Shown here one piece after another: positions 9,214-18,868 of a stretch of DNA of 64,000 nt. The position numbers and the translations under genes are program-made. This DNA is from Geomonas diazotrophica (GTDB lineage Bacteria; Desulfobacterota; Desulfuromonadia; Geobacterales; Geobacteraceae): contig NZ_JAHLMF010000012.1 of the NCBI RefSeq assembly GCF_018919385.1, positions 64,483 through 128,482 of the forward strand, written 5' to 3'. Every line of letters starts with the position of its first letter. The first letter of the stretch is position 1. The notes below the pieces were generated by a model. That model ran no database searches, had not been told where the DNA came from, and saw only the letters and a list, made by a program, of their open reading frames with translations.

Positions 9214-9228
9214 CGGGAAGACTCTGAC

Positions 9229-9546
9229 ATGATGCGTATGCTCGTATTCCACCTGTGGCTGGTCCTCGCCACGGCAATCGCCGCTGGCTGCAGTGCCGAA
9301 TCCAAAGTGCCTGGCAGCTGGGCTGGTCCAACCGGCACAATCGTATTGAAGAAGGACCACAAAGGAACTATCAGCCCACCCGCTGGCTCGAAGCTGCCCA
9401 GCGATGTTCCCCTTGTCTGGAAAATGCAGGGCGACGACTTGGTTCAGCTCGATATAGGGGCGCCGGTCGGCCAGACCTATGTGGGGCGACTCATCGACGA
9501 CCGCACCTTTTCCCTGGAAGGCGGGAAATTTGTAAAACAGAAGTGA
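9229..9546 (+). CDS. Small lipoprotein, paralogue of the 36660-36974 product
   Basis: The product is 105 residues. The lipobox AIAAGC follows a short hydrophobic segment, so the mature protein should be lipid-anchored at Cys20. The mature part of about 85 residues has a [20 protein letters not shown] beginning and an [12 protein letters not shown] end. These match the 36660-36974 lipoprotein (PGKWVGATGSLTFKADKTG ... LLEDDKFIKQ), so the two are clear paralogues in two separate loci, each next to Sel1 genes. The fold looks like a small all-beta, lipocalin-like barrel (inference from alternating strands). Its start lies 16 nt after the Sel1 stop codon, in an apparent operon. Confidence 0.75.
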   Translation: MMRMLVFHLWLVLATAIAAGCSAESKVPGSWAGPTGTIVLKKDHKGTISPPAGSKLPSDVPLVWKMQGDDLVQLDIGAPVGQTYVGRLIDDRTFSLEGGKFVKQK

Positions 9547-9563
9547 GATGGCCAGGAGAGATA

Positions 9564-10280
9564 ATGAAAAATCCCGTGATGTTAGTTTTTTGCGGCGGCG
9601 TGCTCGCGTGTCAAATTCTCGGTTTTTTGCCGGCCCCTGTGATCGCAGCTCCGGCAAAACCCGCTTCCCAGGCAGGTCTCATCGATCTCAATCTGGCGAC
9701 AAAGGAGCAGCTCATGTCTTTGCCTGGCGTAGGGGAGGAAGAAGCCGGCAAAATAATAGACGGGCGCCCCTACAGCGAAAAGATGCAGCTGCTTAAGCGC
9801 GCGATACTCCCTTCTCGCGTTTTTTACCCCATCCTTGATAAGACCACGATAGGTTTAAAAGCCTTCAACGACAACAGCCAGGAAAAGGAGAAAAAGGAAT
9901 TCCTTTCAGGGCTACAAAAGACACTGAAAGCCCCGAAGCTGGTAAAGGCCCGATCCGGTCTGAAGTATCTTGACCTCGAGCCTGGCACCGGTAGAACCCC
10001 GCACCAGGGTAAGAAGGTTCGCGTGCACTATACGGGGTGGCTCCAGGACGGCACGAAATTCGATAGCTCTCTGGACCGTGGAAAACCCATCATGTTCACA
10101 CTTGGTACGGGTGAGGTTATTAAAGGTTGGGATGAGGGGCTCGCTTCCATGAAGGTCGGCGGCAAGCGCCGCCTCATAATCCCCGCCAAGCTGGGGTACG
10201 GTGAGAAGGGGGCCGGGGGGAAAATCCCGCCCAATGCGGACCTGGTCTTCGACGTTGAGCTCGTAGACGCCGAGCCCTGA
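9564..10280 (+). CDS. Exported FKBP-type peptidyl-prolyl isomerase with helix-hairpin-helix
   Basis: The product is 238 residues: signal peptide to about residue 28, a ComEA-like helix-hairpin-helix segment ([20 protein letters not shown], residues about 38-60), a charged linker, then a complete FKBP domain (about residues 130-238) with [29 protein letters not shown] and [11 protein letters not shown] motifs. FKBP active-site aromatics (Y, F, W, Y) are present. The longest frame starts at 9255 in an overlapping frame of the lipoprotein gene. ATG 9564 is preceded by AGGAGAG and gives the signal peptide. It is probably a periplasmic foldase, co-transcribed with two Sel1 proteins and a lipoprotein. 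An HhH, normally a DNA-binding element, is unexpected in an exported isomerase. Confidence 0.85.
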   Translation: MKNPVMLVFCGGVLACQILGFLPAPVIAAPAKPASQAGLIDLNLATKEQLMSLPGVGEEEAGKIIDGRPYSEKMQLLKRAILPSRVFYPILDKTTIGLKAFNDNSQEKEKKEFLSGLQKTLKAPKLVKARSGLKYLDLEPGTGRTPHQGKKVRVHYTGWLQDGTKFDSSLDRGKPIMFTLGTGEVIKGWDEGLASMKVGGKRRLIIPAKLGYGEKGAGGKIPPNADLVFDVELVDAEP

Positions 10281-10327
10281 CCATAGCTTGGGTGTGCCTC
10301 AACGATTCCGCATACCACTTCCCTAAA

Positions 10328-10735
10328 AAGACGGCAACTGCTGCCGTTCGCGCTGGTCTGCCTGGGTGCTCTGGCGCCGCTGGCCCGCTACCCTGCTGGA
10401 CGGTCACACGCTGGTCTGGCGTGACACTTCGATGCTATTTCAGCCCATTCGGCCCCTCTCGTAGAGGCCCTGAGGCAGTTGCGGCGGCGGGGGCATTTGT
10501 ACTTGCCTCAACGTTCAGTCTCTCCTGTCGCGGTAGACATTTCCGTGCCGATTATCTCGTGAGGGCGGTGAAGTGGCCAGTCGGGAAGCATGTTCTGGAG
10601 ATGACCTACGATCCTGCAGAGGTAAAGGCCGGCGGCGTGGTAAGTTTGCTTGGGCTCGCGTTGTGCGCCTTTTTGGGTGTCCTGGAGTTCCGCCGACTGC
10701 GGGGACGCAAACCTGCCAGTGAAACCGCTACCTGA
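10328..10735 (+). pseudogene. Remnant of a large YfhO-like membrane protein
   Basis: Two conserved ends of a YfhO-type membrane protein lie within 400 nt but in different frames. The N-terminal piece reads LLPFALVCLGALAPLA, then after a frame change LLDGHTLVWRDTSMLFQPIRP. The C-terminal piece reads LVRAVKWPVGKHVLEMTYDP followed by a last helix and an RRLRGRKP tail. The central several hundred residues of transmembrane segments are absent and stops interrupt the first piece. This is best explained by a large internal deletion plus frameshifts. A 147-codon open frame spans the region by chance. It lies just after the FKBP operon and overlaps the end of the convergent GT2 gene by 8 nt. Confidence 0.68.
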
Positions 10736-11411
10736 AAAGGTTGTATTTCAGGATGCACTTCAAGGCGGAAATGCCGTCTTTCCAGCCGATCTTCTTACCC
10801 TCCTGGTAGGTCCTACCAGAGTAGGAGATGCCGACCTCGTAGATACGCACTTTTTGCTTGGCGACCTTGGCGGTAATCTCCGGTTCGAAGCCGAACCGGT
10901 TTTCCTCGATGGTGATGCCTTGCAGCACTTCCCTGCGAAATACCTTGTAGCAGGTCTCCATGTCCGTCAGGTTGAGGTTCGTCATCATGTTTGAAAGCAA
11001 GGTGAGGAACTTGTTGCCGAGCATATGCCAGAAAAACAGCACCCTGCGGTACTCGCCGGTTACAAAGCGCGACCCGTAAACCACGTCGGCTTTCCCGTCG
11101 AGGATCGGCTGCAGAAGCCTCGGATATTCCTGAGGGTCGTATTCGAGGTCAGCGTCCTGAATTATGACGATGTCCCCACTCACGTTCTGGAACCCCGTTC
11201 TCAGTGCGGCCCCCTTGCCCATGTTCTGTTCGTGGTACAGCACCTTGGTGTCAGGGCCTTCCAACTCACGAAGAATAGAGCGGGTCCCGTCTGTGGAGTA
11301 GTCATCAACCAGGATCACTTCCAAGTCAAAGGGGACGGCGCGTACCGCCTGATAGATTTCCCGAATGGTTTCCTTCTCGTTGTAAACAGGTATGACAACA
11401 GACAGTCTCAT
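10728..11411 (-). CDS. GT2-family glycosyltransferase (DPM1-like)
   Basis: The product is about 227 residues, soluble, with a GT-A fold: [34 protein letters not shown] and [12 protein letters not shown], the last being the metal-binding DxD region. A C-terminal stretch matches polyprenyl-phosphate mannosyl/glucosyl transferases of about 230 residues. ATG 11411 has a good SD (GGGGAG, 8 nt), and the longer frame from 11474 adds an unconserved leader. Its likely product is a polyprenyl-phosphate-linked hexose, the donor class used by GT-C enzymes encoded on both sides. The divergent neighbour is a pseudogene of that GT-C family. Confidence 0.85.
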   Translation of the reverse strand: MRLSVVIPVYNEKETIREIYQAVRAVPFDLEVILVDDYSTDGTRSILRELEGPDTKVLYHEQNMGKGAALRTGFQNVSGDIVIIQDADLEYDPQEYPRLLQPILDGKADVVYGSRFVTGEYRRVLFFWHMLGNKFLTLLSNMMTNLNLTDMETCYKVFRREVLQGITIEENRFGFEPEITAKVAKQKVRIYEVGISYSGRTYQEGKKIGWKDGISALKCILKYNLFR

Positions 11412-11572
11412 AAAATTGCATCTCCCCGGCCCTAGGCATTGCATCTGTGTTCGATGGCGAACTGAGCGGCCCACATTCTAATCCACGCACAGGGATTAGA
11501 AAAGCATTTTTGGATGGTCGGCATAAACGTCTTGCCTGTCGCGTCATTTTTACGATAATCTACACCGCATCT

Positions 11573-12421
11573 ATGACCACTGAACACTGCGAAATCATGC
11601 CATCTGAGGCTCTTGATTCACCCACGGTAACCGCGAAGACAACGGCGTGTTTTTGGCTGCAGATCGTACTCTTGGTGACTGCCTCTTTGCTGGTGTACTT
11701 CCAGGCCCTCCAGCATCATTTTCTGACCAACTGGGATGACCTGCAATATGTCCTTGAAAACCAGGCAATACGGGGGATAACGCCGGCGCACCTACGCGAG
11801 GCCTTCACTCGGGTACACGCTGGCAACTACGCTCCGCTCCATATCATCTCGTACATGATCGACTACGAGCTGTGGGGGCTCAACCCCGCAGGATTCATCG
11901 GCACCAACGTGCTGCTCCATACCGTTAATGGCCTCATTTTCTACTTGCTGTTGTGCCGCATCGCCGGGGCTAAACCCTGGCCTGCTCCCCGTCGCCCAGA
12001 TCGTCCCTCTCGTTACTCTCATGAACGACCGGTATCTCTACTTTCCATTACTGGGGGGCGCTCCGTGCGTCGCCCAGGCAGCGGTGGGTGGGGCGGGGTG
12101 GACGGCGTCGCCATCCCGTTTCAAGGTAGTGGCTCTGTGTGGCGTTGTGGCAGCTTTGGCCTGTCTCGCTTTTGTCTCGCACCAAACGGTCCAGGTTTGA
12201 CCGAAGATGCCATACAGGAGTTTTCCGCAGCAGTCGAACTTAGCCCTGAGTTCGACAAGCCACACTTCAACCAGGGCATAGCGTTTGCCCGGCAGGGGCG
12301 GTTGAGTGACGCTGTGAACAGCTTCGTCACGGCGGCTCGTCTAAAACCGGATAATCCCGTTTATCAGTCGCAGATGAGGCTTGCGCAGGAACTTTTTGCG
12401 CAAGGGCAAGCGGCGCAGTAG
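11573..12421 (+). pseudogene. Internally deleted GT-C/TPR-family gene
   Basis: The N-terminus is normal for the family (WLQIVLLVTASLLVYFQALQ, NWDDLQYVLEN, NYAPLHIISYMIDYELWGLN, LIFYLLLCRIAG). About 230 residues are then missing: the next family motif, LVTLMNDRYLYFPLLG, follows within about 25 residues and in another frame. A second junction near 12190 drops the rest of the membrane region and returns to the first frame for a single TPR pair (FDKPHFNQGIAFARQGRLSD ... KPDNPVYQSQ). Intact paralogues are 540-640 residues; this frame encodes fewer than 290. Two deletions with frame changes make function as a membrane enzyme unlikely. Confidence 0.75.
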
Positions 12422-12445
12422 CCGCTCAAATCGGGGAACTTGACG

Positions 12446-13384
12446 ATGACAATGCAAATGAAATGCAGCACATGCGGTACACCCCTGAAAAGCCAGTACC
12501 CGGCGGTCCAGGACCCGATTACCAGGGAGACTTTTTCCATCGAAGCATGCGAGATCTGCGGGCTTGGGCACACCTCCCCCCAGCCCGAGGACCTCGGTCG
12601 GTACTATTCGTATCCCTACTATGGTAATCGCCACGGGTTCACCGCCCGTTACTGTACCCGCAGGCGACTTCGCTTTCTCCGGAGTGCCGTATCCGGAGCG
12701 CCGGGGCGTCTGCTCGATATCGGTTGCGGTGACGGAGCCTTTCTGCTCGGGGCGAGTGCTGCCGGCTGGCAGGTTGCCGGTACCGAGCTCAATCCAGAGC
12801 CGGCAAGGCGCGCCGGGTTTGAAGTGGCGGATTCGCTCGACAGGATTTCCGGGGCCGGTCTTTTTGACTGCATCACCATGTGGCACACGCTGGAACACAT
12901 GCGGGACGTGCGTTGGACGCTGGCCCAGGTGGACCGGCTGCTGAAGCCGGATGGCCGGCTTATCATCGCAGTCCCGGACTTCGGGGGGGTACAGGCCAGG
13001 CTGTTCGGGCCGAAATGGCTGCACGCCGATGTGCCGCGCCACCTGTTCCATTTCACAGATCGTGCCCTTACGGGCTGCCTCCGCGCCGCCGGGTTTCTGG
13101 TTCGGCAACGATGGCACCAGGAGTTCGAATACGACCTGCTCGGATGGTCGCAAAGTGCGCTTAACTGCATCCAGTCTGAGCCCGACCTGTTTTTTAACCA
13201 GATTGCCGGGAAAAAGGTGCGCAGCGGGGCGGGGGCGCGCATCGTCTCGTTGATGCTCGGGACCATCTTTACCGCTCTGGCCCTGCCAGTGTTGGTGGCA
13301 AGCACCTTGTCGCACCGCGGCGGTTCGCTGATCGTCGTGGCGCAGAGAACCCCTCTTGATCTGCATAAGGAGGTAGCGTCATGA
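12446..13384 (+). CDS. Class I SAM-dependent methyltransferase with N-terminal zinc ribbon
   Basis: The product is about 312 residues. The start has a C-x2-C ... C-x2-C knuckle (CSTCG and CEICG), then a Rossmann methyltransferase domain with the GRLLDIGCGDGAF SAM-binding loop (about residues 88-100), TMWHTLEHM and LKPDGRLIIAVPD. The C-terminal end holds a hydrophobic helix (LALPVLVASTL). This arrangement is common in capsule, LPS or glycan gene clusters. ATG 12446 follows GGGGAA at 8 nt. The stop overlaps the start of the next gene by 4 nt (ATGA), so translation is coupled to the GT-C/TPR protein and a joint role in glycan modification is likely. The acceptor is unknown. Confidence 0.82.
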   Translation: MTMQMKCSTCGTPLKSQYPAVQDPITRETFSIEACEICGLGHTSPQPEDLGRYYSYPYYGNRHGFTARYCTRRRLRFLRSAVSGAPGRLLDIGCGDGAFLLGASAAGWQVAGTELNPEPARRAGFEVADSLDRISGAGLFDCITMWHTLEHMRDVRWTLAQVDRLLKPDGRLIIAVPDFGGVQARLFGPKWLHADVPRHLFHFTDRALTGCLRAAGFLVRQRWHQEFEYDLLGWSQSALNCIQSEPDLFFNQIAGKKVRSGAGARIVSLMLGTIFTALALPVLVASTLSHRGGSLIVVAQRTPLDLHKEVAS

Positions 13385-15006
13385 CGGACCCCGCATGTAT
13401 CAAAGGTGATACCCCTCTACGTAAGATTCTGATCTCGATTGCCATCCTGGCGGTGGTCACATTGCTGGTGTACGGGAACAGTTTCAATAATGGCTTCTTG
13501 ATGGACGATGAGGAGATTATTGTCAACAACCCGCAGACGCTTAGTCTTTCAAAAATCCCGGACGTCTTCTTTGCTCCGGATATGGTCAAGCCATACTACC
13601 GCCCGCTCAACCGGGCCAGCTACCTGCTGGATTTTCAGGTTGCTGGTATGGAACCAGTCTGGTACCACGGGGTAAACATCTTCATTCACCTCGGCAATGC
13701 AGTGCTGCTGTTTCTGCTGCTGCGCCTGCTGCTGCGGGATCACCTCGCGGCACTGGCTGCGGCGCTTCTTTTTGCCGTACATCCCGCCAACGCCGAGGCG
13801 GTGAACTTCGTCTCTGCCCGCAACACCCTTATGGCGTTATTTTTCGCCCTTGCATCCTTTTTGTCCTACATCCAGGGGCGTGCCCAAGGGAAAAAACTGC
13901 TATGGTTCTCGTCGCTGCTCTATTTCTGTTCCCTGCTCAGCAAGGAGACCGGCCTCATGATGTCCGCGGTATTCTTTATTGCCACGTTCATACGACTACA
14001 GGAGTCGGAGTGCACATTGGGGTGGCGGGAGAGGATCACGCTGCTGGCGCCGTATGGCGCTCTCACGCTAGTCTACTTCGCGATGCGCACTTATTCCCTG
14101 CAGGGAATCGTGGGGACACCATTTCATGCAGAAGGGCTGTTCTCGCGCGTCGCCATCAACTACCACATCATCCCGCAGTATATAACCCTGCTGCTTTTCC
14201 CTGCTGATCTCACCTTCTTCCATAAGGTGCCGCAGGGGGGGCTTTTCTCGCCTTGGTGGTACCTCCCTGTGCTGCTGCTACTGCTGGCGGTCATAGTACG
14301 GATTTTCCGAAGGGGCAACCGTATAGCGATATTTGCCTTCGGATGGATGGTCATTAACTACATACCTATCTCCAACATCGTGCCCATCCCTAGCGATCCA
14401 ATCACCGAGCGTTTCCTTTACATGCCAGCTGTCGGCTTTTTTGTTTGGGTGGGGCTTCTTTGGGGCGCCATGAACACGAGTGAGAGGGCCCGGCGCTGGC
14501 TCATCCCAGCAACGGCTTCCGTTATTGTAGCGTTCTCGGTGCTCACCTTTCAGCGCAATCTGGACTGGAAGAACAACCTCAGCCTGTTTTCCAGCGGGGT
14601 GCGTAATGACCCCGCCTCTTACGGTGCGCACTACAATCTGGGTACTGCTTATCTTGAGAACGGCGATACCACGTCAGCGCGCCGCGAGTGGGAGACGACT
14701 CTCAGGCTCAACCCGCAGCACGCCGAGGCAATGGTGCAAATGGGAACGCTCGCCGCCATGCGGGGCGATCTGGGAACGGCAGAGAGATATTACGTTGCCG
14801 CGCTAGCCGCGCCTCCTGGAGAGACCGATCCGGATAAGGCGATGGCGCATCTCAATCTCGGCAAGATCTGTGAAAAAAGGGGGCAGCTCCGCGAGGCGCT
14901 ACAGCACTATCAACACTTCCTGCGAACCGTGCCTCTCACCTACCTTGAGTACAAGGGTGAGGTCGAAAAGAAGGTGAAAAGCCTTATGTCAACTGTTAAG
15001 GGGTAG
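13381..15006 (+). CDS. GT-C/TPR-family membrane protein
   Basis: The product is 541 residues: about ten transmembrane helices (to about residue 400), then three to four TPR units (YGAHYNLGTAYLENGDTTSA, EAMVQMGTLAAMRGDLGTA, AHLNLGKICEKRGQLREA). The acidic periplasmic loop MDDEEIIVNNP, HPANAEAVNFVSARN and ITERFLYMPAVGF identify the family. ATG 13381 has AAGGAGG six nt upstream and overlaps the methyltransferase stop. Downstream lie the protease and spermidine-synthase-like genes with short gaps, so 12446-20770 may be one transcription unit. A glycosyltransferase role in the periplasm is inferred from the GT-C fold. Confidence 0.83.
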   Translation: MTDPACIKGDTPLRKILISIAILAVVTLLVYGNSFNNGFLMDDEEIIVNNPQTLSLSKIPDVFFAPDMVKPYYRPLNRASYLLDFQVAGMEPVWYHGVNIFIHLGNAVLLFLLLRLLLRDHLAALAAALLFAVHPANAEAVNFVSARNTLMALFFALASFLSYIQGRAQGKKLLWFSSLLYFCSLLSKETGLMMSAVFFIATFIRLQESECTLGWRERITLLAPYGALTLVYFAMRTYSLQGIVGTPFHAEGLFSRVAINYHIIPQYITLLLFPADLTFFHKVPQGGLFSPWWYLPVLLLLLAVIVRIFRRGNRIAIFAFGWMVINYIPISNIVPIPSDPITERFLYMPAVGFFVWVGLLWGAMNTSERARRWLIPATASVIVAFSVLTFQRNLDWKNNLSLFSSGVRNDPASYGAHYNLGTAYLENGDTTSARREWETTLRLNPQHAEAMVQMGTLAAMRGDLGTAERYYVAALAAPPGETDPDKAMAHLNLGKICEKRGQLREALQHYQHFLRTVPLTYLEYKGEVEKKVKSLMSTVKG

Positions 15007-15029
15007 TGCGATCTTTTTTGGGGTGCCAT

Positions 15030-15839
15030 ATGATGGTGAAGTTGAACCTCACTGTAGTATGCTGCGTTCTGCTGCTTCTTTTTTTGCCGGGACGCGCCTC
15101 TGCCATCGTAGGGGGGACCCAGGTCTCACTCGAAGATGTCTTCAGCAGACACCTGGTTGGCATCATCAACCCCGCGACTGACGGCGTGTGCACCGGTGTC
15201 CTTATTGCGCCCGATGTTGCGCTGACGGCAGCTCACTGTTTCGATGCCTCGCGCACCCCCTCTGATTTCGTTGTCGTTTTCGGTCGGGACCTGATCCCGG
15301 GGCGCGGGGGGGTTGCACTGGACGTGGCGGCGATCAGGATTCCTCCTGCCTACGATCCTGAGCAAAACCGCAGCAACAGCAGCTTCGACCTCGCGCTTGT
15401 TCGGTTGTCAGGTCCCGCCCCACTGGGGTATGTCCCCGCAGCTATCGCGAGCGAACCTGATCATTTCATCGATGGTAAGGCAAACTACATCGCTGCGGGG
15501 TACGGTGTTTCCACGTACCAGGGCAACGACCCCGGTGTTCTGCGCAAGCTTGAGGTCGCCCCCTCCAAGCTCCTCGCCAAAGGAAAGCTCATCGAGCTGC
15601 ACGACTTGCGTGCGGGGCCGTGTAGCGGTGATTCGGGCAGTCCGCTGTTCAGAGTGGCCCTCTCTGATGGCAAGGCTCGTTATGCCGTGATCGGAATCCA
15701 GTCCCAGGCGGTACAGCGTGCGGAAGGTGGAAAGTTCAATCACAAGATATGCGAAGACATAGGGCTGTACACGAGCCTGGCTCCTTATCGGGGTTGGATC
15801 GAGGAGAACATCTTGTTTCGGGATGCACCGCAGCGGTGA
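15030..15839 (+). CDS. Secreted trypsin-like serine protease
   Basis: The product is about 269 residues: signal peptide (LTVVCCVLLLLFLPGRASA) directly followed by IVGGTQVS, the classical mature N-terminus of S1 proteases. The catalytic triad is visible as TAAHC (His), SFDLALVRL (Asp) and GPCSGDSGSP (Ser). The specificity pocket residue six before the serine falls in LRAGPCSGD and does not clearly give a trypsin-type Asp, so substrate preference is open. Cysteines flank the His and Ser loops as in chymotrypsin folds. ATG 15030 is preceded by GGGGTG; GTG 15006 is a longer alternative. Chymotrypsin-like secreted proteases are less common than HtrA types in these bacteria, and its place within a GT-C operon is notable. 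Confidence 0.85.
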   Translation: MMVKLNLTVVCCVLLLLFLPGRASAIVGGTQVSLEDVFSRHLVGIINPATDGVCTGVLIAPDVALTAAHCFDASRTPSDFVVVFGRDLIPGRGGVALDVAAIRIPPAYDPEQNRSNSSFDLALVRLSGPAPLGYVPAAIASEPDHFIDGKANYIAAGYGVSTYQGNDPGVLRKLEVAPSKLLAKGKLIELHDLRAGPCSGDSGSPLFRVALSDGKARYAVIGIQSQAVQRAEGGKFNHKICEDIGLYTSLAPYRGWIEENILFRDAPQR

Positions 15840-15865
15840 TGCAATATTTGTGAGGTACTGACTAG

Positions 15866-18844
15866 ATGATGCGTAACAAGAGCACCGCTTATTTCTTGAT
15901 ATTTGCCTTGTCGGGTTTTTCCGGTTTGATCTACGAGTCCATTTGGACTCATTATCTCAAGCTTTTTCTCGGGCATGCGGCGTATGCCCAAAGCTTGGTG
16001 CTGGCCATTTTCATGGGCGGGATGGCGATCGGTTCCTGGATCTGCAGCCGGTATTCAACACGCTGGCACAATCTCATGCTGTGGTACGCGACCACCGAGG
16101 CTGTCATCGGCGTGTGCGCGCTCTTTTTTCATCTGATCTTCACAGCCGTAATCAGTCTCGCCTACACAAGCATCATTCCCTTACTCGGCAGCCCGACCGC
16201 GATCAGCCTGTTCAAATGGGTGCTCTCGGCGCTCCTTATTCTTCCCCAATCAATTCTGCTCGGCATGACATTCCCCCTGATGAGCGCGGCGATCCTGAGA
16301 ATGTTTCCCGAAAAACCGGGGCGATCGCTTGGCATGCTTTATTTCTCAAACAGCATAGGCGCCGCTGCCGGGGTGTTGGCAACCGGGTTCTATCTCATAA
16401 AGGCCTTCGGTCTTCCCTGGACAGTGGCGGCGGGTGGCGTAATCAACATTATTCTCGCGGCCACCGTCTGGTTCATGCTGCGGGGGAGCGCTGGCGCGGC
16501 GCCGGACCTTCCCGCCTCAACAGCGGCGCCTGCAGAGGCCGCATCCCGTTTGTCTGCACTCTTCTTGCTGGTATCGCTTGTAACCGGGACCGCCTCGTTC
16601 ATCTATGAGATCGGATGGATCCGGATGCTTAGTCTCGTTATGGGGACCTCCACTCATGCCTTCGAACTGATGCTGTGCGCGTTCATTCTCGGGCTCGCCC
16701 TTGGCGGTTGCTGGTTGCAGCGCCGGATCGACGCCTTGGCAGCCCCTTGTCGCTTCCTTGGCTGGGTCCAGGTCATCATGGGGGGGCTCGCCCTGATGAC
16801 CCTCTGTCTTTATGGCAACAGCTTCGAGGTGATGGCCTGGGGGGTCAAGGCCTTGCCCAAGACCGATGCCGGGTATCTCCTGTTCAACCTTTTCAGCAGC
16901 GGGATCGCCCTTTGCGTCATGCTGCCGGCCACGTTCTGTGCCGGCATGACCCTGCCCCTGATAACCTTTATCCTGCTCGGCAGCGGAGGGGGGGAGCGGA
17001 GTATAGGTGCCGTGTACGCCGCCAATACCATTGGCGCGATCATCGGTGTCTTTTTCGCCATCCACATCGGTCTGCCCATGCTGGGGCTCAAAGGCCTGAT
17101 CACTTTTGGAGCCGGGCTTGATATCGCGATGGGAGTCATGCTGTTTTGGAAGTTCGCCGCTTCCGGGGAAAAGGGAGTTGCGATGGCTGTCACGATGGCC
17201 AGCGCTGGAGCACTTGTAGCGGTTTCCTTTCTACTTCATCTTGACCCCTACAAGATGTCATCGGGGGTCTATCGCTACGGCACCATGCTTAATCGGAACA
17301 ACACTCAGCTTGTGTTCTACGAGGACGGAAAGACCGCGAGTATCAGTCTGGTCAAGGATCAGGACGGCTCACTCGCCATAAACACGAACGGGAAAACGGA
17401 CGCCTCGATCTTCATGGGGAGCGGCAATTTCTCTACCAGTGATGAGGCTACCGCGGTGCTTTTAGGGGCCTTGCCGATGGCGTTCAACACGGAGGCCAGG
17501 AACGTAGCCGCTATCGGCTTGGGTTCGGGCCTTACCTCAGAGACCCTGCTGTGCAATCCGGACCTGCGATCCGTTGACACCATTGAGATAGAAGAAAAAA
17601 TGATCCGCGGGGCCAGCCTCTTCAAGCCCCTGGTGGGTCGCGTCTATAGCGATCCCCGCAGCCGGATCATCGTGGACGATGCCAAGACGTACTTTTCAAC
17701 TTGGGGCAAGAAGTACGACATCATCGTGTCGGAGCCGTCAAATCCTTGGGTCAGCGGCGTTTCCGGCCTGTTCTCAACGGAATTCTACGCATTGGCCAAG
17801 AGGCATCTTGAGAAGAACGGCATCTTTGTTCAGTGGGTTCAAATGTATGAGATTGATACGAATCTGGTGATGTCTGTCCTCAAGGCGGTATCCGGAAACT
17901 TCAACGACTACGTCGTTTACGCCGCCAATGATTTTGACCTGGTTATCCTTGCGTCAGACCGGAAGCTGGATTCCCCTTCGCCCCGGATATTCGCCCCCCC
18001 CCCGCTGAAACAGGCGCTCGCCAGGATTCACGTTCTCGACCCGCAGGACCTCAGTGTTCGCAAGGTCGGAAACAAACGTTTCTTCGAGAAGGTGTTGGCT
18101 ACCTATGAAATTCCGGCAAATTCAGATTACCGCCCGGTGATCGACCAGAATGCCGCCAAGACGCGGTTTTTGAGGCGTTCGGCCCAGGAACTGGTGACTG
18201 CGGGAACCGCGCCGTTGCCGACTTTTGAAATGCTGGGGGGCGGCAGCCTGCCCCGGACCCAAACGTCGGTCATCCCGTCGGAACATTCGCGCAACAGCCA
18301 GGCTGCATACGGTGCGATGATCCTGCGCGACTTTTTCGCCAGTGGGCAGTTGAAGGATCCTTACGATATCGTGTCCCCCGAGGTGAAACAGGCGGCCCAG
18401 GAGGTCTATCAGCTCTTCAAGGTGGGCGAAAAGATGCCGGACCATGCTCGGACGGTAGGAGCACTGCTGACGGTGGGGGCGAGCGTGGCCCCGTATCTGA
18501 CAGCACGGGAACTGGATGACATCTGGAGCAGGTTGGAAGCTTCGCCCCACGCCGCAGATCTGCCTGTCGCGGTGCGACAGACCCTCGCGGTCTTGAAGGC
18601 TGTGGGGCGCCGCGACCCTGCAGCCATGTCGCAAACCGCTCGCCTGCTGCTTGCGGATTCCGGGAACCTCGCCCCTGGGGCCCTGCAGTTTCTGGTTCAG
18701 TGCGCCATGCTCGGCGAGGTCGCCCAAGGAAACGCGGCCGGGGCCGCTGCCGTATGGGCAAAGTATGGTGCAGAGCCACTCCAAAAAAAGGACGGGGATC
18801 TGCTCACACGCTTGTTGTTGGCTGAGACCAGAAATTCGAAATGA
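15866..18844 (+). CDS. Polytopic membrane protein fused to a spermidine-synthase-like domain
   Basis: The product is 992 residues. Residues 1 to about 470 form two sets of roughly six to seven helices with repeated GFSGLIYESIW / TASFIYEIGWIRML starts and AGMTLPL-type motifs, the membrane half typical of fused spermine/spermidine synthase proteins. Residues about 480-680 are a Rossmann aminopropyltransferase-like domain with VAAIGLGSGLTSETLL, TIEIEEKMI, VDDAKTYFSTW and IIVSEPSNPWVSGVSGLFS. The last 300 residues are mostly helical and carry no family I recognise. True polyamine synthesis is doubtful for this membrane-fused class, and methyltransferase-like or transport roles have been proposed in general. 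It sits 22 nt from the next GT-C gene. Confidence 0.78.
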   Translation: MMRNKSTAYFLIFALSGFSGLIYESIWTHYLKLFLGHAAYAQSLVLAIFMGGMAIGSWICSRYSTRWHNLMLWYATTEAVIGVCALFFHLIFTAVISLAYTSIIPLLGSPTAISLFKWVLSALLILPQSILLGMTFPLMSAAILRMFPEKPGRSLGMLYFSNSIGAAAGVLATGFYLIKAFGLPWTVAAGGVINIILAATVWFMLRGSAGAAPDLPASTAAPAEAASRLSALFLLVSLVTGTASFIYEIGWIRMLSLVMGTSTHAFELMLCAFILGLALGGCWLQRRIDALAAPCRFLGWVQVIMGGLALMTLCLYGNSFEVMAWGVKALPKTDAGYLLFNLFSSGIALCVMLPATFCAGMTLPLITFILLGSGGGERSIGAVYAANTIGAIIGVFFAIHIGLPMLGLKGLITFGAGLDIAMGVMLFWKFAASGEKGVAMAVTMASAGALVAVSFLLHLDPYKMSSGVYRYGTMLNRNNTQLVFYEDGKTASISLVKDQDGSLAINTNGKTDASIFMGSGNFSTSDEATAVLLGALPMAFNTEARNVAAIGLGSGLTSETLLCNPDLRSVDTIEIEEKMIRGASLFKPLVGRVYSDPRSRIIVDDAKTYFSTWGKKYDIIVSEPSNPWVSGVSGLFSTEFYALAKRHLEKNGIFVQWVQMYEIDTNLVMSVLKAVSGNFNDYVVYAANDFDLVILASDRKLDSPSPRIFAPPPLKQALARIHVLDPQDLSVRKVGNKRFFEKVLATYEIPANSDYRPVIDQNAAKTRFLRRSAQELVTAGTAPLPTFEMLGGGSLPRTQTSVIPSEHSRNSQAAYGAMILRDFFASGQLKDPYDIVSPEVKQAAQEVYQLFKVGEKMPDHARTVGALLTVGASVAPYLTARELDDIWSRLEASPHAADLPVAVRQTLAVLKAVGRRDPAAMSQTARLLLADSGNLAPGALQFLVQCAMLGEVAQGNAAGAAAVWAKYGAEPLQKKDGDLLTRLLLAETRNSK

Positions 18845-18868
18845 TAGTCACCTAGGATGGGGACCTCT

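Noticed and set aside
10292-10735. 147-codon frame as a novel small protein
   Set aside because: Only the C-terminal third resembles a real protein; the rest is a frame-shifted YfhO-like N-terminus, so I call a pseudogene.
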